NCBI GenBank assembly: GCA_020205615.1
Contig: CM035151.1
Location: 9,696,565-9,760,564 of the forward strand
Direction: 5' to 3'
DNA length: 64,000 nucleotides
From: Panax quinquefolius
Lineage: Eukaryota > Streptophyta > Magnoliopsida > Apiales > Araliaceae
Shown in pieces: positions 51,501 through 64,000 of this stretch; the first letter of the stretch is position 1, and each line of letters begins with the position of its first letter. The position numbers and the translations under genes were made by a program. The notes beneath the pieces were generated by a model, which had not been told where the DNA came from, did no database searches, and saw nothing but the letters and a program-made list of their open reading frames with translations.

Positions 51501-52120
51501 TTATTGAGATCCAAAGCGGCAACTCCTTTTAAACACATATCTCAAACTCTCACCCCTTTCATGGTCATGGGTTAATACCAGAAAATCCTAGCACCCAATA
51601 TCATAGCTATCAAACACTATAGTCTGGTTTTGGACCATAAAATCTCCATTACGATGGAGTCAACCAATTTTCACACAATTTACAAACAGGATCTAGAATC
51701 CACAATTTATGTTGTGTTGCCTTTTGTAGACTCAAAGCCTTAACGTTAAGACAAATATCGCGTATCTACCTAATACTCCATCCATTCCACAAAAAAAGTC
51801 TCATTTGCAACCAAAAAAAATTTGCATCACAAGAAAGAACCCTCTTTTTATTAATAATAGTATAAAATATCACAACGTCCTCAAGTTTACGATCATAATT
51901 TCTTATCATGCCAACACACTAAACTAACAACTTGGTATTTACAAGGATAAACATGGGAAATAACTACATCCTTAATATTTGTAAATTTTGAAAATGAGAA
52001 TCTTTTTGTGAAAGTACCTTTTTAATTTAGGGCAGTCATTAATTGGTGAATGTCAAAGAACAGGTTGTGTAGTTGAGAGTCCACAGATTCAACCACAAGG
52101 GTAGCCATTTTCTGACTATA

Positions 52121-52203
<83 letters not shown>

Positions 52204-53590
52204 GTATATAACAAATATGTAACATATATTAATACTCCAAAATCAATATTTGCTATGGACTTAACAGATTGAGTATTATTCACTCTCAGACACAAATGTA
52301 AACATCAAGATCCATGCACAGACACTGAAGAAATTTCTCAAGCACAAAATAAAGACCTTTAGTGGCCTCAAATGCCTGATGATGCGGCTTTAACTACCTT
52401 TTGATACTCTTTATCTGTTATATTCTTCTTCACATATTAAACTTGTCACTAGCAAATACTACAATCGGCAGTAAAAGCCACAGAATAATAGAAAGAAGCA
52501 ACAAACATGTTTAATTTCCATACCATACTCCAAGGCCACTTGATTAAGAATGCAGTAAATAAATTTACCTGAGGAAAGTTAATTCCATAAGTTATGACAG
52601 TGGAGAACTTTAGAGGTAGGCTAGAAAGAGAAAGGCTAGGAGTGATATAGGCTAAAGACGTACACTCTTCACCAATATTCTAGTTATAAGACATTCCTCA
52701 TTGTGCTACTATCAGCAAACATGTTTAATTTCCATACCATACTCCAAGGCCACTTGATTAAGAATGCGGTAAATAAATTTACCTGAGGATAGTTAATTCC
52801 ATAAGTTATGTCAACCTTTTGTAAAGGGAATGCTGCTATAAAAGAATCGTTCTTCCAAACATGAACAGGTTCATTCAGAAAAGGTGCTAATTTCTCACAA
52901 GTGTTGCCACTATGATCTATGGCCACCTTCAACCCAACCTGTTCTATTGCATCCACCCATTCCTTTGCTGATCCATCAAAAATAGGAACCTGTTTCAGTT
53001 AATTTTATGCACAATTGATCTTCAGCATCTACAACTTTGCAAAATCTTCAAAAAAATATTTTGAAGGCAAAGACTCAAATTTAAGATTCTAAGAAGTAAG
53101 AACATTGGGGGAACATAAAATTTGAAAATTATACCTCTGTAGATAGATCTTCAGGGTCGGGGTTTATGATCTGGATTCGGCAATTATCAACACCGCTGGC
53201 CTCCAAGGCCGAAAGCAAGTGCTCAACGGTTCGAACAGTGTGATCGTCTTTAGAAAGTGTAGTACAAAGGGAAGAGGAATATTGCGCGAAATCGATGGAT
53301 GCCCGAATCAACTTGGAGTTGAAGTGGAAATATCTGCCTTCGCCGGCGAACTCGGGGAAAATCTTCACAGTGGTGAGCTTGCCGGAGTGAAGAGTCCTTC
53401 CGGTCTTCTCTATGCAGTTGGCTATTGTTTGCTGGAGCTTCCCAGTCTGCAAATAGTAATGGAGGACATCATATAAAACAGAGAATACTGTGTATGTGTG
53501 TACATATGTAGAGTTAGAGAGAGAAAGTACCGATTTCCAGGAGAGGAGAGATGAAGACTTGATGGCATTGAAGGCGCCGGAGAGACTCAT
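48513..53590 (-). CDS. LPXC: UDP-3-O-acyl-N-acetylglucosamine deacetylase (plant LpxC), 7 exons
   Basis: LpxC removes acetate from UDP-3-O-acyl-GlcNAc, the committed step of lipid A-type synthesis; plants keep the pathway in mitochondria. Exons on the minus strand: 53590-53531, 53446-53135, 52989-52783, 51486-51385, 50604-50540, 49613-49469, 48566-48513. All junctions are GT-AG, phases fit, and the product is 314 aa. Zn2+ ligands are present: H96 in TVEHLLSALE, and H268 and D272 in CRHKVLDLIGDL. E95 and H300 (GGHALHADL) match the bacterial catalytic Glu and His. The first 20 residues (MSLSGAFNAIKSSSLLSWKS) are basic and Ser-rich with no acid, fitting an organelle-targeting signal. Intron 1 is only 84 nt, divisible by three and without a stop, so its retention would add 28 residues. 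Intron 3 contains a TA microsatellite and a copy of the exon 3 end. The exons are undamaged, so the gene is probably functional. Confidence 0.93.
49011..49250 (+). other. Zinc-knuckle-like open stretch in LPXC intron 6, possible retroelement scrap
   Basis: On the plus strand, antisense to LPXC, one frame reads CLNCGD, then a stop, then spaced Cys/His residues and SKFPSDARALQGATGVDTRW. The pattern resembles the region after a copia zinc knuckle, but it has two stops and I cannot confirm it. Confidence 0.25.
52120..52209 (+). repeat. TA microsatellite in LPXC intron 3
   Basis: Alternating TA over about 90 bp with two single-base interruptions near its right end. It lies within an intron. Confidence 0.95.
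52503..52596 (-). repeat. Duplicate of LPXC exon 3 end and splice donor
   Basis: These 94 bp repeat 52717-52810 with two mismatches, at an offset of 214 bp. The original spans the last 28 nt of exon 3, the GT donor (CCTCAG|GTAAAT) and 66 nt of intron. The copy lies about 190 nt into intron 3 in transcription order and keeps the donor sequence intact. It lacks a nearby acceptor of its own, so it may be silent or act as a decoy. Confidence 0.9.
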
Positions 53591-54924
53591 TTGGCGCCTA
53601 AAGACTACAGAGAGACCCCAAACGGACGAGCCAGGGTTTCTATACGGGACATTGTAGCGAAAGTCACGTAAATGTTGAGAGAAAAAGGAATTAAAAATGT
53701 GAAAATTTTTGCTTTAAGAAAACACCTGCTCTGCTCAATTTAAATTTTATGTATTTACTTTTCATTTAGTTATAATTAATTTTGCAGTGAGCTGATAATA
53801 AGTTAACATAATCTAAAGTTTCAGAAAAATTATACAAACGATAAGAATCTAGTTATGATAATTTTAAATGAACAATTCAACAAATATATATTTGTTATAC
53901 AATTAAGATGATGAAGGGATACAGAATTCACGCCATAAATGTCTATTTATTTCTTTAATTTATTTTTAAAAATGAAATATTAGACGAACAAAATATATGA
54001 AGAATAATTGTTGGGGGGAAATTAAATTAGAAAAAAATTATTGGTCCATGTAAGGGAGTTTTAAACATGCTTTATTTCAAATTTTTATAACACGGACTCA
54101 ATTTTTTCTAACAATAATTTGGTATTTAATTTAATATTAAATAAAACCTACAAAATCTTTTGAATGTACAAATCTTTTAATTGAAAAAATAGAGTGTATT
54201 GAAAGAACTTATATTCAAGTGCGCCTATTCCAATCTTAATACTCAAATGAAAAAAACCTTTCCAAAACAAAAGATTTAAATTTGATTCAACGTCTTATTT
54301 CAGATTATCTAAAGGTACTACTATCAGATACACAATCACGGCCCACCTGCATTATGATGAATTATTCCAATTACCAGCACACTGATTGTACCCGCATTAT
54401 GATGAATTATCCCACCACACTGATTGCATATCGCGCCTACACTAACATACCAAGGAATTGCCTACACCAAAAAATTAGAAAAAGAAATACCTACAACTAA
54501 CCCCAGCGAGATATGCAACAAATGCAGTTCAAACCCAGTGGCGACATTTCTCGTCGGCCTCAGGAAATCATTCATCAAAGTGTACACCAATATGGTCCAA
54601 TACAATTTCCTGGTAAAACAAAATAATGATTACATTTATGATGCAGGATTACACTGTACACGTAAATATGTTCAGAGACGCCGTTTCTTATTGCGGCTAA
54701 CAAACCCAAAACAAAGGCATTACAGATGTACACAATGACTTCTACAGATTGATAGTTTGTTTTTCAGCACCAGTAAGAAAAGAAAATAGCAACATCTCCG
54801 AGAGGCTGAGAAATAAATTGATTGCATTGATGAATACACGGGGAAGCTTATTTACAGAATAGATTCTCCAGTAAATTCAAACACAAAAGGTGAATATAGG
54901 AGCCTGAGCTGCTTTCCATATACA
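53591..54924. other. Intergenic: LPXC promoter side and RING-gene 3' side
   Basis: Going right, 53591-53700 should contain the LPXC 5' UTR and core promoter. The stretch 53700-54280 is AT-rich with no gene. A direct repeat of about 45 bp (CATTATGATGAATTAT ... CACTGATTG) occurs at 54349-54388 and 54394-54426. The stretch 54600-54924 is probably 3' UTR of the RING gene, whose stop codon is at 54925. No frame here resembles a known protein. Confidence 0.5.
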
Positions 54925-57900
54925 TCAAACCTGTTCGCTTCCCTTGAGGATGTTGTACTTGCAGAGTGGACAAGTTGCATTCATCTTAAGCCACTTCACA
55001 ACACATGCAGAATGGTAGTGATGATTGCAGGGGAGAGAATGAAGCTCTGTTCCATTCTCGTACTGACTGAGACATATACAGCAATCCTACAAAATTTAAG
55101 AACCCACAAAATGGAGAAACTAAAAAGGAAACCCGTAACAGTGCAGGACATAAGTGCTCATATATAACCTTTTATCTAAAAAATTATAGCAAAGTACTAT
55201 AAAAATATATTTATTAATTACAATTATCTTGAATATGTGCACGATACCCACATCACAATTTTGTTGGATACCTATGCAAGCCAAGCATCCAACACCCTAT
55301 GCATATGATGCAATTTAAGCCACATTTTACGAACTTAAAGATAGCAATATAGAATTACATCCACTTCTAATACTCTTTTTGGTTCATAACCCTTTGAGCT
55401 TTTCAAAATTGGTTCACATGACTGACCATAGAAAGACTCCAGTATACCACTTTTGTCTTATATACCTTCCATAACTGTAGACTATTGTTGATTCAATGAA
55501 TAGGATGCAGTACCTAATGGTAAACACGTGGGACCCAATTTCAAGCTAAAAGCACGAAGGATCAACTCCTCCTCAAAGCATACTATCCACAGTATTCATA
55601 GTGCCAAGTAACATAGGAGTTGTAACTTCTCTTTCAGGTGGGTATTGCCTCATTTACTCAAATCCTTATCTATGAGATGGCATCACTTTAGAGGAAGTAA
55701 AATATATCGTCAAGGTATACTATACACAACATTCTCTACTAACACAACTAGATCAAGATCTTCTTTTCTTGTGATCTTTTTAACTTTTTTTCCTGATTAA
55801 TTATCAAAAGTCAAAACACAAACTTGGAAACACATGCTTAAGAAATAGGACAGAAACATATACTGTTGCTCAGCTAAAAAGGTCAGCACTTAGAATTTTT
55901 ATTTGTAAACACAAACTTAGCACACACTTACTGCATCCTCAGGTAAAACAATACGTTCGCTAGCTAAGTCCCCACTGCTTGTTGCAATGGGAACCATTCT
56001 ACCAGCTCCAACTGTAGGCTTATCTTCATCAGTACAGATTTGAAATCTATACTTTGGAAGGATACTGATATCAGCATCTGATGCACCTTCCTATATATTC
56101 ACATAAGAATTAACGTCAGAAAGTACTGAAACAGCGCACAATAAACTCAATATCATTGTATCTTACCTGCCCGGCAACAGCATAAAGAATTGCAATGATG
56201 CACGGAAAGCAGCAACAAAGAGCAATCCCAATCAAAGAAGCCAAAACAACACAAAAGATGGCAAATAACACATCGAATGCTAGAAATACCACTGTCAACC
56301 TGCAGAAATTCAACACAAGTGTTATTGTCGGTAACTAACAGTTGTTTGCATTCATTTTAAAATATATTAATTTATAACTACAGCAAGAAAGGGCACAAGA
56401 GTGTGAATATAGATAGGCGTAATTTACGGATTTACTGAAGTGAAAAGGATATTAAACTTGCCTTCTGCTTCTTTAAAATCGGTTTACTTATTATTACAAT
56501 GGACTTATAACTGATAAACTTTGTTTATTCTCGGCAACATTTAAAAAGACTTGAAGGGTACCAAATGAGAATTTAGTGGGAAAGTGTCAAAACTGATACT
56601 TGATATATGCTTTTCTAATTTTCAATTATTCAATGTTTTTTACTTATAAGAAAATTAAATTAACAATATACAGCACAAGTAAACCATTATCATGGGCACC
56701 TTCAATTAGTATTTTGATGATAAAGAGCTGCCAAATTAAATAGGGACATCACAGCAATCCAAAATGAACGTATTCAGTCATGAGTGAATTTCCTCTTTAC
56801 AAACCATATATCAATTCAAGCACAAAAGAAGAAAATTAAATTTTTAATTGCCATTGATGTTGACCAACATAGGCTAGAATAAACTCCTTGACAAGACCAT
56901 ATCATACGTAATCAGATTGCTCATAGACTGATATCTAAGCATAGGATTGGGTCCAAAATATAACCTCAAGGTAAAAATTATCCACTACTTGCTGAAACTG
57001 TGGCAATCTTAAACAAAAAGGTAACTACCCATTCCTTTTTTGTAAGTAAATATGTATTAAAAGAAGCCGTCAAACAGGGACAGTGCCCATGCACACGGGA
57101 TAATATTAAAGCCAAGGACCTGCAAACAAAAAGCCACAACATCTTCAACAACAAAAAGGACCTACAAAAACCAAACCAAGACCAACTAAACAACTAATCA
57201 AAGTCCGCTCCCTAAAGAAAAATCTCACAAAAATCCACAAAAGAGACAATAGTGTATACCTTCTCCAATGAAAATATACGTGCAAAAAGGACAAATATGC
57301 AAAATTGGTTCTGTTCAGATGTCCCTACCTAGTACCTAGCTATATATTTAACATCATAACTCAAGCTATCAGAGCCATTTAAGAATATCATAAAGTTCAT
57401 ATTAGGGAAAAAAACTTATTAACGAATATGTGCATGTTACAACGTATTAACGTTTACATTAAACAAATCAAAACATATGATCTTGAAATCAATTGATTCA
57501 AGCCAAACAGACGTACCAGTACAGACGTGGAGCACTCTGCTGAAGGATTGCACCCCCAGAGACTACCCAATAGAAGCCGACCATCCACCAGATAAATGAT
57601 ACCATTGTATTCACATATTCACATTTTTTAGCAAAACTGAAATGTCCACAAAGCCGGAATCAGTAGAAAAAAATTAGTTCCGCACCACATCAAAATGCAA
57701 TTTCTTACTGATTTAACCTAGAATGAACACCAAGCAACATTGTGATATTACATGGACTAGCAATTCGTTAAAACTTTACATAAGTAAAGTTTGAGATGTA
57801 TCAAAACCACAAGAGTGAATTATCAGTTCCAAATATTTCTGCATAAGAGTGGTGTTTGTTGTCATTGAACAGAAAAAGTAACATTAAGTAAAAAGAGAGA

Positions 57901-59258
57901 TGCCCACACATTTCACATAATCTTCTCGTCTCAACAGCCTCATTACTAAACCTATTTTCATCATTACCAAACCAATCAACTTCTGCATAGATTTCCTTAG
58001 GAACACAACTTCATAACCCATTGGCACTGGTTTTCTACCTATTCTTTTCTACCAACCCATTAAAAGACGGTGAAAGATTCCTAGAAGCAATCTCTCTCAT
58101 TTCCAGTACCTGCTCACCTCACTAAACTTTCATCCAAGTCACTGCATCTACACTTTCATCCAAGTCACTGCATTTATTTTGGGAGTACAATTTTTACCCC
58201 AATTTTTAGGCTTGAAAATTGAGAAGTATAATTTAGTGTTTGTCAAAATGCAATGAAAACTTATCTTATGCATACTCTTCAGTTTTGGTGCTCCAGGTTT
58301 TAGCCATAGATTATATTTTGGCAGATTTGTCTTGTGAAGGGGCGACTTTTTCTACACCCCTGGCACATCTACATGGATTGTCCCCCTTACTGAGGTTTGT
58401 CAATAATACTTCTTTTGCTGATCAAAGAGATACGTAAGCATAAATGTAATAGCTGCCAAATCTAATTTAAAGTTATACTGAGCCCAAGTACTGAAATTTA
58501 AAAGTAAACCATGAACTTAACAAATAACAAAATTCAAATTATTCAAAGCTAATACTCACTTCCATGTCACTTTGTTTAGCTTGGCAAATTTGGATCTATC
58601 ATTATTTAATTATTTTCCTGACTTTTATAACAAGTTCACCAAGAACTCAACAAAACAACCAAAATATTTCAAACCTAATATATTCAAATTTTGCATTTCA
58701 GATAAAATCAAAAAACCAGAAGTGAATTTCCTCACAGCAAGCAAATCATTCTCAGCTATATAATTGTCACTCATAATGCTAAAACTACAAGATAAAATAG
58801 CATCCAAATTAAATTTTAACTTACCTCGACCGATTAGTAATCCCTAAAACACTTACTCTCTCTTCCTCATCCTGGCTCTCTACGTTCACAACTCTCCTTA
58901 TATTCCTTCTCCTATACTCCATCCACACCAACACCACGTGCACCAAACACTGCGCCGCGTAGACACAGATCCAAACCCTAAGCGGCACAACCGGCCACTC
59001 CTTCGCTGCGCAAATGAACATCGCCACTGACGCCACTACAAACACAAGGTTCCACAACATGTCCAGCGCCACCACTGGCTTCGAGTACCCCCAGTCGGCG
59101 CGGCGCTCCTCCAGCTGCCGCGCCGCCGTCTCCCGCACCAACATTGAAGCTCCACGCCGACTCGATGCCCGACTCAACAGCAGCGCAAGCGTCGCAGGCC
59201 GCGGCGTCTCTGCTTCCCTAGGCCGGAGCAGCGGCGCGGTGGCGTCCGTCGTTGACAT
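54925..59258 (-). CDS. RING-H2 E3 ubiquitin ligase, multi-pass membrane (At1g12760/At1g63170-like), 5 exons
   Basis: Minus-strand exons are 59258-58825, 57636-57517, 56299-56167, 56090-55932 and 55086-54925. All introns are GT-AG and phases fit, giving 335 aa. The N-terminus reads [11 protein letters not shown], then an arginine/serine-rich segment ([11 protein letters not shown]) and the family signature [19 protein letters not shown]. Hydrophobic segments follow: [57 protein letters not shown], and a long one in exon 3 ([20 protein letters not shown] continuing to [11 protein letters not shown]). Exon 5 is a C-terminal RING-H2 finger: [15 protein letters not shown], and ATCPLC at residues about 284-330. 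All eight zinc ligands are present. It should pass ubiquitin from an E2 to unknown substrates at an endomembrane. An in-frame TTG at 59276 precedes the ATG; the ATG at 59258 is chosen because relatives begin MSTT. The specific function is not known from sequence. Confidence 0.92.
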
Positions 59259-59281
59259 ATCCACCAATTGGGACAACTACT

Positions 59282-60950
59282 GTATGTTGTACAGAGAGAA
59301 AAAACAGGGTTAGTAGTGACAAAATTACATAAATCCTTCTATATCTATCCTTGGAAAAGTGATCTGAAGAGTTACGTTCAAGCACTGCAGTGTTGAAAGG
59401 TGGATGGGGAGACGGATAAACACGTAACAGTCTAGCAAGTATTTATTTTAATTGATATTAAAATTTAAAAATAATACTCCTCCGTAATAAATAATTTTTT
59501 AAGATAATTCTTTTATCAACATTTACAAAAGTTTTGTTTTCTTTTAATTATTTTTAGTTTCCAAGTCTCAAAATGCAATAATAATAATAATAATAACAAA
59601 AGAGAATAATACTATATTAAAATGTTAAAAGGATAATAGTTTTGATTAGTAACTCATGGATATTAGTGTTAAAAAAAGAAAAAAAGAAATCATAGATATT
59701 GAATTTATGGTTATTTTCAATGTTACAATGGTGATTCTAATAATGAAATGTTGAATTTGTTAATTATTTTTAATAATATTTGTAATTTATATGTTAGCCA
59801 AACATATTCATAACTTATATGTTGTCATATTCACTCCCATTTTAATTGTCTACTCAGTAAACTTTCCAGGGTTCAGGGCAGAAGGAGAGAAAACTAGCGA
59901 ACCAGATACATAAACTAGTATTACTAGAGATGCAATATAAAGAAAACAACATATTACATTAAACACTTCAATTCAATGCAGGACTAATAAGACTTCATGT
60001 TATGTGTTAACTCCAAGATCTTTCTACGCGTCTCAATCACGTAAAAACGCGTTCAATCATACATAATAAACACGTTAATATCAGAAGCTTGACGGTTTGG
60101 ACCGTCGGGGGATAGTTCCGACGTGAGAGTCAGTATAATTTACTCCCATCTATCTGAATGATCAGTCTCAACTCAGGAGAAAGAATAGGTAATAAACACA
60201 AAACTATCCATTCTGGTTCTATATTTGTTCCACAATGTTAACAATGGGGGCGATAAACTCTAGTGTTTTGATAATGAAAATATCAGTTACCTCTTTTGTG
60301 TGTTGTGACCTGTCCTCTTATATCTCCTACCCCTTTTCATGCAGCCGACTACACATCACCTCAGCTCAGTGCATGCCACCCACCTGCTCCCCCTCTCACT
60401 GTGGTCCACTGTCCGAGATTATAAATTATGTCTAATCCCCATTAATTAAAATGCAGAAATATTAGTCAAAGCTTATCCCTCTAATCATTATTGGTCCAAG
60501 CCCAATTGAAACTATCTTTACCCAATGGTCTGGCCCAACGGTTCGGTCCAATACCCCAAAGGCCCATAATGAAGATAGCACAATAGGTCCAAAATATTAT
60601 GGCCCAACACTATGCACCTGTAACACCCCATATCTGAGAAAAATTTATTTTTATATAAAGAATTAAGTTAGACTGTGTATATAATCGGTAGTTGTCCAAT
60701 ATCCACCAATTGGGACAACTACTATATGACATATCCACCATAATAATATATTACTTAAATTTTTGACTATAAATAATCATGTAACCTTTAATTACAGACT
60801 AGTTGAGGTTCATTGATAACCAAATGCAGCGAGAACAATGTAAAACTCACTGTATAATCTCAGTACTAGAGAAAAGCTAATCATGAAATTTTATTTACTC
60901 ACACGGGACTACAGACGACAAAAATAATCTACATAGAATATGACAATCCC
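59282..60950. other. Intergenic region upstream of the RING gene
   Basis: The RING-gene 5' UTR and promoter lie at its left end. No gene is visible in 59450-60950. Items seen: an ATA/ATT-rich stretch (59450-59830); three GGCCCA motifs (60532, 60561 and 60601, site II-like, usually bound by TCP factors); and a TGTAACACCCC at 60619 that resembles a gypsy LTR start and may be a small LTR remnant. A near-perfect hairpin at 60688-60722 contains a copy of the RING 5' leader. Confidence 0.5.
60688..60723. repeat. Inverted repeat containing a copy of the RING-gene start region
   Basis: GTAGTTGTCC and GGACAACTAC form a perfect 10 bp inverted repeat around a 15-nt spacer. The right part (60699-60723) is identical over 25 bp to 59257-59281, the segment immediately before and touching the RING gene's ATG. 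Confidence 0.8.
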
Positions 60951-61124
60951 ATGTTAAACCTTGGTATATCTCCATGCAGTTTCAAACAGAAACACGCATG
61001 GTCTACTAGGGAAACATATCAAACATTAAAAATGAAACAACATAGATTAGTAAAACCAAAAAATAACACAAATCCTAATGGCAAAAAACATCTACCAAAG
61101 CAGCTTCTGACCAAATCATGGATC

Positions 61125-64000
<2,876 letters not shown>

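Noticed and set aside
48513..53590. Bacterial contamination or recent bacterial transfer as the source of LpxC
   Set aside because: Six spliceosomal introns, a targeting-type N-terminus and close agreement with the known plant LpxC family.
59259..59276. RING-gene start six codons upstream at 59276
   Set aside because: The codon there is TTG, not ATG; the ATG at 59258 gives the MSTT start expected for the family.
59014..59313. Plus-strand frame antisense to RING exon 1
   Set aside because: Shadow of a GC-rich real exon with no recognisable domain.

Overview
The window is nuclear DNA of a flowering plant, most likely a eudicot. The protein-coding genes have plant-type introns and belong to plant families: an LpxC deacetylase, a membrane RING-H2 ubiquitin ligase and the blue-light F-box protein FKF1. 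About two thirds of the window is nested, broken LTR-retrotransposon sequence. I see no bacterial gene and no intact transposable element with complete open frames.

Positions 1-30515 are a pile of Ty3/gypsy LTRs and internal fragments in both orientations, probably of one chromovirus-like family and its non-autonomous derivatives. The LTRs are about 2.4 kb, begin near TGTRAGACCCC and end near GGGGGCGYCACA. They use an initiator-Met-tRNA-type primer site and carry a roughly 55 bp tandem repeat downstream of their TATA box. Element A (minus strand, 1-7507) and element B (plus strand, 20627-28990) are inverted relatives whose pol region is replaced by non-coding sequence; in B this holds a 15-copy minisatellite of about 57 bp. 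Between them lies a gag-protease fragment (13406-14697) and a broken gag-pol stretch (E, 16451-20626). LTRs of opposite polarity form long inverted repeats at 5086-9476 and 11266-16450.

Positions 30516-40030 hold a decayed Ty1/copia element (D) with a 1.85-1.88 kb LTR pair. Its gag, integrase and RT/RNase H remnants are in copia order, and its leader is full of homopolymer, TA and hairpin-forming repeats. It is followed by a gypsy integrase fragment (40037-41590) and a 2490 bp gypsy LTR (41602-44091), where the retrotransposon block stops sharply.

Positions 44092-48512 are an AT-rich boundary with small tandem repeats, a roughly 1.08 kb hairpin (foldback) element and a 1769 bp Mutator-like TIR element with a perfect 10 bp target-site duplication. 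The last splits a small unidentified reading frame from its upstream DNA.

Positions 48513-64000 are a gene island, all three genes on the minus strand. They are LPXC (seven exons, complete, 314 aa), a RING-H2 E3 ligase (five exons, complete, 335 aa) and FKF1 (exon 2 complete; exon 1 runs off the window). The genes are functionally unrelated: mitochondrial lipid A-type synthesis, membrane-associated ubiquitination, and photoperiodic flowering. Their exons read without frameshifts, in contrast to the repeat block, where copies of the same sequence differ mostly by small indels.
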